Assembly (NCBI RefSeq): GCF_002443295.1
Contig: NZ_BAOS01000038.1
Location: forward strand, 30,700 to 94,699
Length of the DNA: 64,000 nucleotides
Source: Candidatus Scalindua japonica
GTDB lineage: Bacteria; Planctomycetota; Brocadiia; Brocadiales; Scalinduaceae
Reading direction: 5' to 3'
Shown: positions 42,778 through 52,320 of the stretch, one piece after another
How positions within the stretch are numbered: position 1 is the first letter of the stretch
How the letters are laid out: each line of letters opens with the position of its first letter
Made by a program: the position numbers and the translations under genes
Notes under the pieces: generated by a model
What the model saw: the letters and a program-made list of their open reading frames with translations, nothing else
The model's database searches: none
Told to the model about the DNA's origin: nothing

Positions 42778-44451
42778 ATGTCAGAAGGCACAATAGAACA
42801 AAAAAAACCATTAGGGCAGCGGCTTCTGGAAAACGGGTATATTTCAGAATTACAGCTAAATCTCGCATTAAACGAGAGTAAAAGTAGAGGAATATACCTT
42901 GGACAGGCGCTTGAAAACCTGGGTGTCTTATCACAGGAGATTATAACTAATTTCCTGGCAGATGAGTCAGGCTCTGAAGTTATTGATCTAAATAACTATC
43001 CAGTAAATCCTGAAGTCATAAGCCTCATTCCATATGAACTGTCAAAACGTTATCAGGTACTACCATTAGAGAAAAATGGAAATGTTATCAAGGCGGCCAT
43101 GGCTGATACTCTTAACATAAATGCTATAGAAGCCCTGGAATTGGAAACAGGTTTAAGTATTGATGTGGTTACAGCGCCAAAGGATATAATAGCTGAAGCG
43201 ATAGAGCAATACTATGGTCAGCAAGAGTCTTTCAGTCAGCTCGTAAAAGATATACTCTCTAAGGATGTTGAAGAACTCGATGAAAGCTCTGGCAATATGT
43301 TTCCGGTAATCCGTCTTGTTAATCTAGTGATTTCAAATGCCATAAGGACACGTTCAACAGACATCCATTTTGAGCCTGATGAAAAAATAGTCCGAATTCG
43401 TCTGAGGATTGATGGTGTTTTGCACCAGGAGGTGCTTTTGCCAAAAAAGTTACAATCTGCAGTTACCGCACGGCTTAAGGTTATGGGTAACTTGAACATT
43501 ACGGAAACAAGAGTTCCCATGGACGGACGTATTGCCTTCAAGTCAGGTTCAAGAAGTATAGACTTGAGAATGTCTACATTACCTACATCCAACGGAGAAA
43601 CCGTTGTGTTGAGGGTACTTGACAAAGATAGAATTTCCCTCAATCTTGGTTCTCTGGGATTCTCTCTTGAAGATGAAGAGAGCTTGAATAATATTCTAAA
43701 GGCTCCCCATGGCCTGATACTGGTAACAGGACCAACTGGCAGCGGCAAGACAAGCACTCTTTACACATCACTTGGTATTGCCAGTAGCCTTGAGAGAAAT
43801 ATTCTCACGCTTGAGGATCCTATTGAATACGAATTACCAGTAATCAGGCAGACCTCTGTCAACCCGGATGTTGGTATGGATTTTCCCACAGGGCTTCGTG
43901 CCATGCTGAGGCAGGACCCGGATGTTATAATGGTAGGTGAAATACGTGATTCCGAGACTGCCGATCTTGCCATTCGGGCTTCTCTAACCGGTCACCTTGT
44001 ACTGTCCACACTGCATACAAACAGCGCTGCAGCTGCAATTCCAAGGTTGGTGGATATAGGGGTCAAACCTTACCTTGTTTCAGCTTCATTATGTGCCGTA
44101 ATAGCCCAGAGACTTGTACGACGAATCTGTGAACATTGCAAAACTAAAATAAAAGACATGGAGCCTATGCTGGATACGATAAACATAAAAATGACTGCTG
44201 GAACTGAATATCAGTTTTATAAGGGCATTGGATGCAAAGCTTGTGGTAATACCGGGTACCATGGCAGGATTGGCATATATGAAATAATGATTATCGATCA
44301 TGATTATCATGATCTTATTAATAATGCTGATATTCATGGAATTGAAAAAATCGCTATAAAGAAGGGGATGAAGAAGATGATAGAAGACGGTATTCAAAAG
44401 GCATTAAAAGGCTTTACTTCTCTGGATGAAGTTTTAAAAGCAGTTCAGTAA
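42778..44451 (+). CDS. mshE: Type IV pilus/T2SS assembly ATPase (MshE/GspE/PilB type)
   Basis: A 557-residue protein. The N-terminal MshEN-type domain (QRLLENGYISELQLNLAL ... LGQALENLGVLSQE, residues about 13-150) can bind cyclic-di-GMP in homologues. The ATPase core shows Walker A GPTGSGKTSTLY (about residue 318), the Asp box, MLRQDPDVIMVGEIRDSETA (Walker B region) and HLVLSTLHTNSA (His box). A four-Cys zinc site, CEHCKTK and CKACGNTG, lies near the C-terminus, typical of assembly (not retraction) ATPases. It powers pilus extension from the cytoplasmic side of the inner membrane. Confidence 0.93.
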   Translation: MSEGTIEQKKPLGQRLLENGYISELQLNLALNESKSRGIYLGQALENLGVLSQEIITNFLADESGSEVIDLNNYPVNPEVISLIPYELSKRYQVLPLEKNGNVIKAAMADTLNINAIEALELETGLSIDVVTAPKDIIAEAIEQYYGQQESFSQLVKDILSKDVEELDESSGNMFPVIRLVNLVISNAIRTRSTDIHFEPDEKIVRIRLRIDGVLHQEVLLPKKLQSAVTARLKVMGNLNITETRVPMDGRIAFKSGSRSIDLRMSTLPTSNGETVVLRVLDKDRISLNLGSLGFSLEDEESLNNILKAPHGLILVTGPTGSGKTSTLYTSLGIASSLERNILTLEDPIEYELPVIRQTSVNPDVGMDFPTGLRAMLRQDPDVIMVGEIRDSETADLAIRASLTGHLVLSTLHTNSAAAAIPRLVDIGVKPYLVSASLCAVIAQRLVRRICEHCKTKIKDMEPMLDTINIKMTAGTEYQFYKGIGCKACGNTGYHGRIGIYEIMIIDHDYHDLINNADIHGIEKIAIKKGMKKMIEDGIQKALKGFTSLDEVLKAVQ

Positions 44452-44460
44452 TATTTGTTA

Positions 44461-44546
44461 ATAATTGAGGGATTTAAGGATTGAGGGATTGAGAAGAGAT
44501 GGAGGATCAAAAAATTTTTTCCTCAATCCTTAAATCCCTCAATTAT
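44461..44546. repeat. Long inverted repeat between mshE- and mshG-like genes
   Basis: ATAATTGAGGGATTTAAGGA plus 6 more bases (44461-44486) is exactly repeated in inverse at 44521-44546: perfect 26-bp arms around a 34-bp loop. The left arm also contains a direct repeat of ATTGAGGGATT. Such a stem within an operon could terminate, process or stabilise the mRNA, or be an inserted repeat. Confidence 0.9.
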
Positions 44547-44553
44547 AACCATT

Positions 44554-45768
44554 ATGCCTGATTACAATTACCGTGGAGTTAATCGTACCGGCAAGAGAAT
44601 AAAGGGTATTATGTCTGCCCCTGATGTGATAGCCCTGGAATCAGAGCTTGCTAAATCAGGGAGTGTGCTTATAGAAGCGAAAGTAAATGCCGAAGTAGAA
44701 TCGGGTGATTGTAATATTTCTTTTTTCAGCCGTGGTCCAAAAGATAGAGAAATAATAGATTTTTTCATTACATTGAAAAGTATGTTGAAGGCGGGTGTTA
44801 CCTTACTTGATGCACTCAAGGGAGTGAAAGAAGAGGTCGTGTCACCTGTTTTCAATAATGTTGTCGGTGATATGATTACCACAATTGAGGAAGGTGGTCA
44901 ATTTACTGACGCATTAGCTAAGCATCCAAAAGTTTTCTCTCGTCATATTCTAGGGGTCATAAGGGCAGGCGAAACCGGAGGAAAACTGGAGGAGATTTTC
45001 GAAGAGTTAGTCAAATATCTGGAATGGCAGGTATCTCTGAAGGCTAACATAAAACAGGCAACTATATATCCGGTTACTGTTTTAATCGCACTGACAATCC
45101 TAATACTTATTCTTTTTACGTTTGTAGTCCCTAAGTTTTCAGAGTTGCTGACAAGTCTCAATATACCTTTGCCATTACCTACCAGAATGGTTATGGCAAT
45201 TAGTGCTTTTTTTGTTTCTTCATGGTGGGCCTTATTGTGTGTTGTGGTTATAATGGGAGTGTCTGTCAGATATATGAGGCGTTATTGTGATTGGTTCGCG
45301 TATGCTTTTGATACATTTAAATTAAAACTCATGATTTTTGGAGAACTGAACAGAATGCTTACCGTATCCAAATTTGCGTATAATTTCTCGACTCTGTTTG
45401 AGGCCGGTGTCCCTGTCATCCAGAGCCTTGATCTATGTAGACAGCTTGTAGGGAACAAGGTCATGGAAAATGCCCTGGAAGAGGCGAAGGATGGCATTGA
45501 AGCAGGAATGCAATTAAATGAATGTTTAAGAAAACACGAAATAATTCCTAAAAAAACGTTATTAATGATAACGGTAGGTGAGACATCCGGAGACCTTGGC
45601 GGAGCACTTGGTAATGTTGCAGCCTATTATACCGAAGAAGTTCCAAGGAGGATTAAAAAAGTATTCAGTATTATGGAACCATTAGTAATGCTTACACTTA
45701 TCTGTGTTGTTGGCTTTACAGCAGCTGCGGTATTTCTTCCTATACTTAGCATGTTTGGAGCAATGTAG
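44554..45768 (+). CDS. mshG: Type IV pilus/T2SS inner-membrane platform protein (MshG/GspF/PilC type)
   Basis: A 404-residue protein of normal GspF length: a start like DYNYRGVNRTGKRIKG, two repeated T2SF domains (first LKSMLKAGVTLLDALKGVKEE ... AGETGGKLEEIFEEL; second YNFSTLFEAGVPVIQSLDLC ... VGETSGDLGGALGNVA), and three membrane helices including a C-terminal VMLTLICVVGFTAAAVFLPIL. It is the membrane platform on which the assembly ATPase acts. Confidence 0.92.
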   Translation: MPDYNYRGVNRTGKRIKGIMSAPDVIALESELAKSGSVLIEAKVNAEVESGDCNISFFSRGPKDREIIDFFITLKSMLKAGVTLLDALKGVKEEVVSPVFNNVVGDMITTIEEGGQFTDALAKHPKVFSRHILGVIRAGETGGKLEEIFEELVKYLEWQVSLKANIKQATIYPVTVLIALTILILILFTFVVPKFSELLTSLNIPLPLPTRMVMAISAFFVSSWWALLCVVVIMGVSVRYMRRYCDWFAYAFDTFKLKLMIFGELNRMLTVSKFAYNFSTLFEAGVPVIQSLDLCRQLVGNKVMENALEEAKDGIEAGMQLNECLRKHEIIPKKTLLMITVGETSGDLGGALGNVAAYYTEEVPRRIKKVFSIMEPLVMLTLICVVGFTAAAVFLPILSMFGAM

Positions 45769-45771
45769 TAA

Positions 45772-46995
45772 ATGAATAAAAACAATTTACAGTGTCGTGA
45801 ACAGGCATTTACTCTAATAGAAATGATTGGAGTTTTGGCAATTATAGCAATATTAGCTGCCGTAATCGCTCCAAATGTTATCAAGCAGATGCAGTCTGTC
45901 AGTCAGGATGTTGAAGAGAAGACCCTGGATCTCCTGGCGGATGGGTTGATTAATTATGTTTTGGAGAATAGGATTATACCACAGTCCGGCGAAGGTACAG
46001 GCGCCTGGTCTAGCAATATTGCCACTCAGATGGATTTGCCCACAAATAAGATCTATCAAAATGACCTAGGCAATAGTCGGCGTTATTGGTTCGATCCTGC
46101 CACGGACCTGAACGGCCTTTCGGACAACAGCGCTTCGTATAATCAGAACACGGTTTCAGCCACCAATATTTCCGGTAATGCCACAACTATGTCAGTGTCA
46201 GCACCGACTAGTCCCAGGGCAATGATTATTTCTGACTTATCGGTTGGAGCAACGAACAATATACTTGTTGCCAGTGTCGGGCATACTGCCTCAAACTTTG
46301 CGGCAGTCTGGGACCAGACTGGTACTTTGACGGAGAGCAGCACACTGAAAATTAAAAGGATTAATTTTTCCCAGATGTTCGAAACAGTATCACTGGAGTC
46401 CAGCAATGGAAGTTACTTTGCAAGGAAATCATATTCAAGCCCAAGTTCATCGTCACCAATAGTTGACTTTCCTGTGCTGAGCATTGAGAAAAATTCACAT
46501 ATTTTTGCTGTCCATTATAGTACGGGTGGCTTCGAACCAACTAACGCTTCGGGTGGTTCAGCAACATTAGATATAGGTTACACATCCGGGGGGGACGAGT
46601 TTATTTCTGCGGCAAGTGTGATATCTGGCGCAACTTCTGGACCAAACTCTGTTGTCTATACATCAACGAGTGATATAAGTATTGGCACAGAGTTGACTAT
46701 TTCTGGTTCAGGTGTTTCTAATGCCAATTCAGGTTATGTTGATGTAATGATTGAATATAACGGTGAGCCTCAGTATAGGCTTGAAGGTCAGGTGGCTCCT
46801 ACCACTATAAGTATCAGCTCAGCGGGTACGCCTGAAATTATAAGCTTCAATGTTATCAATGGAACAAGTCTTTTTCTTTATGATCAATCGTGGACTGCAG
46901 GAAGCCCTACCGGTGATTTGCTGCATTCCATTGTCATCAAGGAATCAGAGAATTTTGCTTACATACCGGGGCCCCCAACGTTATGGGGCCGGTAG
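45772..46995 (+). CDS. Large prepilin-like protein
   Basis: A 407-residue protein starting 3 bp after the mshG-like stop. It has the prepilin helix A/FTLIEMIGVLAIIAILAAV with Glu5, but the residue before the cut is Ala instead of the usual Gly. The long C-terminal part (about 340 residues), rich in Ser, Thr, Gly and beta strands, is much larger than an ordinary pilin; it may be a minor tip pilin or adhesin like MshD/MshQ-type proteins. No conserved family is visible in the distal part. Confidence 0.8.
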   Translation: MNKNNLQCREQAFTLIEMIGVLAIIAILAAVIAPNVIKQMQSVSQDVEEKTLDLLADGLINYVLENRIIPQSGEGTGAWSSNIATQMDLPTNKIYQNDLGNSRRYWFDPATDLNGLSDNSASYNQNTVSATNISGNATTMSVSAPTSPRAMIISDLSVGATNNILVASVGHTASNFAAVWDQTGTLTESSTLKIKRINFSQMFETVSLESSNGSYFARKSYSSPSSSSPIVDFPVLSIEKNSHIFAVHYSTGGFEPTNASGGSATLDIGYTSGGDEFISAASVISGATSGPNSVVYTSTSDISIGTELTISGSGVSNANSGYVDVMIEYNGEPQYRLEGQVAPTTISISSAGTPEIISFNVINGTSLFLYDQSWTAGSPTGDLLHSIVIKESENFAYIPGPPTLWGR

Positions 46996-47034
46996 GGGCT
47001 TGGTTTATTAATTTTTTAAAAAATTTTGCTAAAA

Positions 47035-48423
47035 ATGAAGAAAAATATATTAAGCATAACTATCTTTCAAGGTTGGATAAGGGTACTCAAAATAGACAAA
47101 TCTGGTAAAGAGAATACCTGGTCTACCCAAAATAAGGTTTGTAATATTGATGAAATAAGAGATACATTAAAAGAGGCAGTAAATTCTACTGGTTCCAAAG
47201 GATGCTTCGCGAACATTATTCTGGATCATGACCAATTAAGACATAAAGCCATCGATATACCTCCAATGAATTCCAAGGACACTCATGATTATATAGCACG
47301 GAAAGTGGATCAGATTAAAGAGTTTGATGGAGAAGCCGCTTTCAGTTATAAAAAAACATCCAGAAAAAACAAAGAGCATGTTTCAATAAATTTTATTCCT
47401 TTGTCCTTCATTGATGACCTCAAAAAAGCGTGTGCTGATGCTGGTGTGTTTCTTATGCTGGTAATACCATTCTTAAGGGTGAGGGAGCAGCAATTCCGTG
47501 AATTGTCAATCGGTAAAGACGAAGTGGCAGCCATTGTAGTGAGCATGTATGATAAAGTGTCTCTTCTTATAGGTAAAAACGACGGGGCGATATTTTCAGA
47601 TAGACACCTGAAAGTTAATTTATATAACCCTGATGATGTGGAAAGAGTATCGAAAGAAGTACAACGCTCTATACTTTACAATAAGCAACAGTTTGGCGAA
47701 AGAGTTGTACAGGTTGTGTTATCGGAACATTTTGAAAAAAATGTGTATCAGTGCTTTACCAAGAACCTGGATATTCCAATTGGGTGGTTACCACCAAAGC
47801 CCAGCCGCTTTTACTGGAACCACGAACTTCTAAATATTTCCTTTAACGATGAAGGTAACCTGCTCATCAGAAAGTATCGAGATGAGATAGTAATAAAAAG
47901 GTTTACAAAGGCCGCCTTAGTCCTTGCTGTTATTTTATGGTCCATATCTTTTTTTACATTAGTGACCATTGAATACCTGCTGTATAAAGAGAGGAAATTA
48001 CTCGCAGATATCATGCCTCAAGCAATTGAGTTGAGAAATACCAGAGATAAATTGTTAGATCGTAAGGCAAAAATTAATAGATTTCGTCATGTGGTTAAAA
48101 AACTGGAGGAAGAACGTACTCCTCCGGTGCCTGGATGGTTTCTGGGTTATCTCTGTAATGAAGTGCCAGATGAGCTGATCCTTACAAGCACCCAGATCTT
48201 GCGTAAGGATTCTGTTTGGGAAGTAGTAATTGATGGCTTTTCAAATGAAGGGAATAGGGTAATGATGAATAACCTTAAAGAGTTTTGTGATAATCTCCAG
48301 AATGGCCCATTTAAAATGAGTGATAATAAAAATTGGTATAAAGAGTGGCTTAAACTGCTTAAAATAGGTTCTGTCAGTGATAGTGGAGTAAGCAGATTTT
48401 CTATTGACGGGGTTATTAGATGA
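47035..48423 (+). CDS. PilM/MshI/GspL-like pilus assembly protein
   Basis: I take the ATG at 47035 (a TTG at 47026 would add three residues), giving 462 residues. The N-terminal half has the alternating pattern of an actin-like PilM/MshI fold (ILSITIFQGWIRVLKID ... ANIILDHDQLRHKAIDIPPM). One membrane helix follows (ALVLAVILWSISFFTLVTIEYLL, about residues 292-315) and a PilN-like periplasmic domain with a coiled coil. It thus combines PilM and PilN roles, as in MshI and GspL. It overlaps the next gene by 4 bp. Confidence 0.75.
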   Translation: MKKNILSITIFQGWIRVLKIDKSGKENTWSTQNKVCNIDEIRDTLKEAVNSTGSKGCFANIILDHDQLRHKAIDIPPMNSKDTHDYIARKVDQIKEFDGEAAFSYKKTSRKNKEHVSINFIPLSFIDDLKKACADAGVFLMLVIPFLRVREQQFRELSIGKDEVAAIVVSMYDKVSLLIGKNDGAIFSDRHLKVNLYNPDDVERVSKEVQRSILYNKQQFGERVVQVVLSEHFEKNVYQCFTKNLDIPIGWLPPKPSRFYWNHELLNISFNDEGNLLIRKYRDEIVIKRFTKAALVLAVILWSISFFTLVTIEYLLYKERKLLADIMPQAIELRNTRDKLLDRKAKINRFRHVVKKLEEERTPPVPGWFLGYLCNEVPDELILTSTQILRKDSVWEVVIDGFSNEGNRVMMNNLKEFCDNLQNGPFKMSDNKNWYKEWLKLLKIGSVSDSGVSRFSIDGVIR

Positions 48424-49055
48424 AGATTAAAGTTGGTTATTTCTGGTCGTTGTGGCAGAGAAACCCATGGTACAGGGTGTACTTCTTCCTGTTTTTTTTA
48501 ATGCCTGTACCGATATTGATTCTTTTTGTTTCGCTGTATCATAGGCTGCCGCGTATAACTGAGGCTACTGATGAAATTATTCAATCAGTACAGCTCAGAT
48601 ATGAGGTAGAAAGAGAAAAGGTTGACACTTCAGATAAAGAGATGAAGATTGCAATGAATAATTGGAAGAACACCAGAAAGAGAATTCCTGATAGTTATGA
48701 CGCTGTATCAGACTTGATAATTGATTTAAACAGATTTGCATCTTCCAGAGGTTTTGACATGAGCTATACTATGGGTGAATTGGTACCAGATGTTAGCGGG
48801 GAGATTGCCCTTTCTCTCTTGCCAATAAATCTGAAACTGAAAGTCAAGGGGATTAATACAAACCAACACGCGCCTGTTTCTGTTGGATTAGTCCAGTTTG
48901 TTGAGTTGCTCCATGGTATAGTTGAGAGCTATTTTGGAGTAGACTTGTCAAAAGTAGTTGTCAAAGGAATGGGAGAAGGCATTAGAACAATGGATGTGAG
49001 CATTAATTTATGGGTTGGTTTTGGGAACGAATTGCAAGGTATTAACGAGGTGTAA
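48420..49055 (+). CDS. PilO/MshJ-like pilus alignment protein
   Basis: A 211-residue protein: a short cytoplasmic part, one membrane helix (VYFFLFFLMPVPILILFVSLY), a coiled coil (residues about 60-100) and an alpha/beta domain, the usual PilO/GspM/MshJ layout. Similarity is mainly in architecture and position, as is normal for this fast-evolving family. The start overlaps the stop of the MshI-like gene (ATGA). Confidence 0.7.
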   Translation: MKIKVGYFWSLWQRNPWYRVYFFLFFLMPVPILILFVSLYHRLPRITEATDEIIQSVQLRYEVEREKVDTSDKEMKIAMNNWKNTRKRIPDSYDAVSDLIIDLNRFASSRGFDMSYTMGELVPDVSGEIALSLLPINLKLKVKGINTNQHAPVSVGLVQFVELLHGIVESYFGVDLSKVVVKGMGEGIRTMDVSINLWVGFGNELQGINEV

Positions 49056-49103
49056 GTACACTACTGGTCCAAGAGAAAGCAGGTTGTTATTGGGGGCATC
49101 GTA

Positions 49104-49595
49104 ATGAAGCTTTTAAAGAATAAATTTTTTGTAGTCATTCTGGTTATTTCGGCAGTTGGAATAGTTGCTAATAATATATTATTGCCGCTTTTCCCTTCTG
49201 CTCGCTATTCATCACAAACAGAGAGCGGTGAAGAGGCGGAAAAGCTGAAGGAACAAATATTTCACCAGATTGAATTCATAGAAAAGAAACCTGATCCGGT
49301 TGCAGACTTTAACAATATAGACTGGGCACATGGCTACTTAAGGGACCCGTTTGTGAAGAAGACTATGATGGACGTGGAGACAGTGAGTGATACACCGGTT
49401 GCGTTGGTTGTACAAAATTCACAGATACAGGATATTCTGTTTGCCGTAGTACATGACTCCGGTAAGGCACTTGCGGTAATAAATGACGTTATAGTAGGTG
49501 AAGGGGATTATTATGATGACTATAAGGTTGTCAAAATAGGTTTGGACTCGGTTAAGCTGGAAGGGCCGGATGGGAATAAAATGCTGGAGTTTTGA
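49104..49595 (+). CDS. Small membrane-anchored pilus protein (MshK/PilP-like by position)
   Basis: A 163-residue protein with one N-terminal membrane helix (FFVVILVISAVGIVANNILL), a charged linker, and a C-terminal domain with the pattern LRDPFVKK ... DILFAVVHDSGKALAVINDVIVGEGD, resembling the small 'R-DPF...' beta domain of PilP/GspC proteins that dock onto the secretin. It lies between the PilO-like and secretin genes, where MshK or PilP is expected. Confidence 0.65.
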   Translation: MKLLKNKFFVVILVISAVGIVANNILLPLFPSARYSSQTESGEEAEKLKEQIFHQIEFIEKKPDPVADFNNIDWAHGYLRDPFVKKTMMDVETVSDTPVALVVQNSQIQDILFAVVHDSGKALAVINDVIVGEGDYYDDYKVVKIGLDSVKLEGPDGNKMLEF

Positions 49596-49626
49596 TTTTA
49601 AAGTTTAAAATGGTGAGGATAAACGT

Positions 49627-51144
49627 ATGAATTGTCATGGAAAAATAAATTCTGGAATCAAAGTCCACTATATTTTTACATATAGGCATCTTCAAAAGAT
49701 TGTTGTTGCCATCGTTGTCGTTGTTGCTCTGCAAGGGTGCATTAGTCAAAACAAGAAGCAGACAATAGCAAAAACCCAACCATTAAAGCTGGATATTGAC
49801 AAAAAATTGCCTTATATTCAAGACAATAAAGAACATAAAATAAAACTTGATGTGAACAACAGGATGCTTTTAACTCTTGATAAAGCTAACACTGAAGGGC
49901 CGGAACCATTATACAGATTTCGGGCGGTGAACATGCCTATTGTTAAGGCGTTGGACCTTTTTGCACATAATTATGACTTAAATCTGATTACTAGCCCTGA
50001 TGTTACAGGGGTGGTGACGGTAGACTTCAAGGACCTTCCGTTTGAAAAATCAATGGATGTGATCCTGGATGCCTACGGATATTATTGGTTAAGGGACGGA
50101 CCACTGATTCGGGTTTATAAATATGAAACAGAAATATTTGTAATCGATTATTTGAGACTGATTCGTGAAGGCAGTGGTTCAAGTCTTGCAAAGGTAGAAA
50201 GCTCAACCGGAGGTATGTCAGGAGGTATATCGATAAAACAGGGTGATACAATAGATTTCTGGAAGGACCTTGAAGAGCAGTTAGGTAATATGCTCTCTGA
50301 TGAAGGTCGTTTGATAATAAATCATATGTCAGGGACGATTCAAATAACAGATTTCCACAAGAATATAATACTGGCAAAACAATTTATAAATACTATAACA
50401 AAGAGCATCAATCGACAGGTAGAAATAAATGTTAGGATATTGGAAGTATCGCTTAACGATGATTTCAGTCTTGGTATAAACTGGGACCTGGTCTTAAAAC
50501 AAACTTCTGCTCTGTTTACCGCATCTGCCTCCACAATCATAACTACACCTGTTGGTGTATCAAACACTAAGCTAAAAACTTTTTCCTTTGGCTCTGATTC
50601 CAATAGTTTCGACCCTGTAATTGAAGCGCTTAGCGAACAAGGTAAACTTAAGGTAATATCAAAACCTTCTATTCGAGTTATGAACAACCAACCGGCGCTT
50701 ATTAAGGTGGGTACTGACATACCCTTTTTCAATCAAACTACTACGGTTGGAACAGCAGGGGCCGGCAATACAATTACAGAAGAAATTCGATTTGTAACTG
50801 AAGGCCTTGTATTGTCGGTTACACCACAAATATCTGAAGACAATCTGATATTACTGGATGTTACACCCATAATCAGCCGTCTGGAAACTACGTCAGTCTC
50901 TCCGCTGGGTTCTACTGCTCCAGTGATGAATGTCAAACAGTCATCCACTGTTGTACGGTTAATGGATGGAGAGATGGTAACAATTGGAGGTCTTATCCAG
51001 GATGAGAATTTTAATACCAGGCGTAAAGTTCCGGTATTAGGTGATATTCCACTTGTGGGAAATGTGTTTAAGGGGTCTTATACTGTAGAAGGAAAAAATG
51101 AACTTGTAATATTCATAACACCCAAGATTATTAAAGGTATATAA
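49627..51144 (+). CDS. mshL: Outer-membrane secretin (MshL/PilQ/GspD type)
   Basis: A 505-residue protein. The N-terminal hydrophobic stretch ends in a lipobox (ALQGC), so it is probably a lipoprotein, as MshL is; the long basic leader before it is unusual. A short STN/N-domain (PIVKALDLFAHNYDLNLITSPD ... GVVTVDFKDLPFEKSMDVIL) and the secretin core follow (VEINVRILEVSLNDDFSLGINW, KPSIRVMNNQPALIKVG, MVTIGGLIQDE, VPVLGDIPLVGNVFKG, ELVIFITPKI). It forms the outer-membrane channel through which the pilus passes. Confidence 0.92.
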   Translation: MNCHGKINSGIKVHYIFTYRHLQKIVVAIVVVVALQGCISQNKKQTIAKTQPLKLDIDKKLPYIQDNKEHKIKLDVNNRMLLTLDKANTEGPEPLYRFRAVNMPIVKALDLFAHNYDLNLITSPDVTGVVTVDFKDLPFEKSMDVILDAYGYYWLRDGPLIRVYKYETEIFVIDYLRLIREGSGSSLAKVESSTGGMSGGISIKQGDTIDFWKDLEEQLGNMLSDEGRLIINHMSGTIQITDFHKNIILAKQFINTITKSINRQVEINVRILEVSLNDDFSLGINWDLVLKQTSALFTASASTIITTPVGVSNTKLKTFSFGSDSNSFDPVIEALSEQGKLKVISKPSIRVMNNQPALIKVGTDIPFFNQTTTVGTAGAGNTITEEIRFVTEGLVLSVTPQISEDNLILLDVTPIISRLETTSVSPLGSTAPVMNVKQSSTVVRLMDGEMVTIGGLIQDENFNTRRKVPVLGDIPLVGNVFKGSYTVEGKNELVIFITPKIIKGI

Positions 51145-51145
51145 A

Positions 51146-52297
51146 ATGAATGACATTGCTTATCTATATAAAAAATTCGGTTTTAATGAGCCTCCATTCA
51201 ACCAGACACCTGATACTCGTTTTCTGTTTAAGAGCAGTCAGCATATGGCAGCGCTTAATCACTTGAAATACGCGTTGTTAATGGATGGATTTACATTGCT
51301 CACCGGGACTCCGGGCATTGGAAAAACACTCCTCTGTAGACAAATACTGAGAGATACTGATAAAGATGTTCAGACAGTATATATTTACAACACATATTTC
51401 AGTATGCTTGACCTTTTTAAGCTGATTTATCACGACATAACAGGCGAGCAGTTAAAAAGCGAATCTCACAGTGAGTGTTTCAACAGGATAAATCAACTGC
51501 TTCTGTTACTGGCAGCAAAAGGAAAAAAAGTAGTAGTAATAATTGATGAAGCACAGGGCATGACTACTGAAACGCTGGAAGGGTTAAGACTGTTATCTAA
51601 CCTTGAAACGGAGAAGAAAAAATTACTTTCATTTATTTTGATAGGACAGCCGGAATTGGAGTCACGTCTGGCCGAACATAATTTACGTCAGTTAGATCAA
51701 AGAATAAGTGTAAGGTACGTTTTAAAACCTTTCAAGCTATCTGAAACAAGAGAATATGTTGGCCACAGAATGCATCTGTCAACAAGCGGTGTTGTTAATG
51801 ATAAAACTTACCAATTTTCTGCATTTGCTATTTGCCTTGTTCATTGGTTCAGTCGTGGGGTTCCAAGAAGAATAAATCAAATATGTGGCCGTGCCTTACT
51901 GGCATCATTCAATACCGGTAAAAAGAAAATTGGAATTTTGACTCTTTTGCTCGCGGCAAGGGAAATAATAGGTAGAAGGAATTCAATACGTTATCAACAT
52001 GCTCGTCATCAGTTATTTGTCATGACAGCAACTATTTTAACTATATTCGGGTTTGCAATGTATAGTGGATTAGGCTTGTATCAGGACAAACTAGATAAAA
52101 AGAAAGATGCTTTATCCTTTTCATTTGAAAGACACGGACCAGAGAATGATTCAAATATAAGCGAAAATAAGAGCTGTAAAAAGAAGATTGTCGTGTCACA
52201 TAAGCTGAAAGAATCTAACGTATTTAGTAACGCGTACTATGTTAATCAAATCATATCATATCACAATCGGGGGCAGGAGTTTTTAAAGACTTATTGA
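51146..52297 (+). CDS. mshM: ExeA/GspA/MshM-type AAA ATPase
   Basis: A 383-residue protein starting 1 bp after the secretin stop. The AAA domain begins in ExeA fashion (YKKFGFNEPPFNQTPDTRFLF), with Walker A GTPGIGKTLL, Walker B VVVIIDEAQ, a sensor-type LIGQPELESRL and FSRGVPRRINQIC. A membrane helix lies at about residues 290-310, with a short periplasmic tail. ExeA/GspA proteins help insert or assemble the secretin multimer. The periplasmic tail lacks a recognisable peptidoglycan-binding domain. Confidence 0.88.
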   Translation: MNDIAYLYKKFGFNEPPFNQTPDTRFLFKSSQHMAALNHLKYALLMDGFTLLTGTPGIGKTLLCRQILRDTDKDVQTVYIYNTYFSMLDLFKLIYHDITGEQLKSESHSECFNRINQLLLLLAAKGKKVVVIIDEAQGMTTETLEGLRLLSNLETEKKKLLSFILIGQPELESRLAEHNLRQLDQRISVRYVLKPFKLSETREYVGHRMHLSTSGVVNDKTYQFSAFAICLVHWFSRGVPRRINQICGRALLASFNTGKKKIGILTLLLAAREIIGRRNSIRYQHARHQLFVMTATILTIFGFAMYSGLGLYQDKLDKKKDALSFSFERHGPENDSNISENKSCKKKIVVSHKLKESNVFSNAYYVNQIISYHNRGQEFLKTY

Positions 52298-52320
52298 TTA
52301 ATTTTCAATCAAACTGAAAA

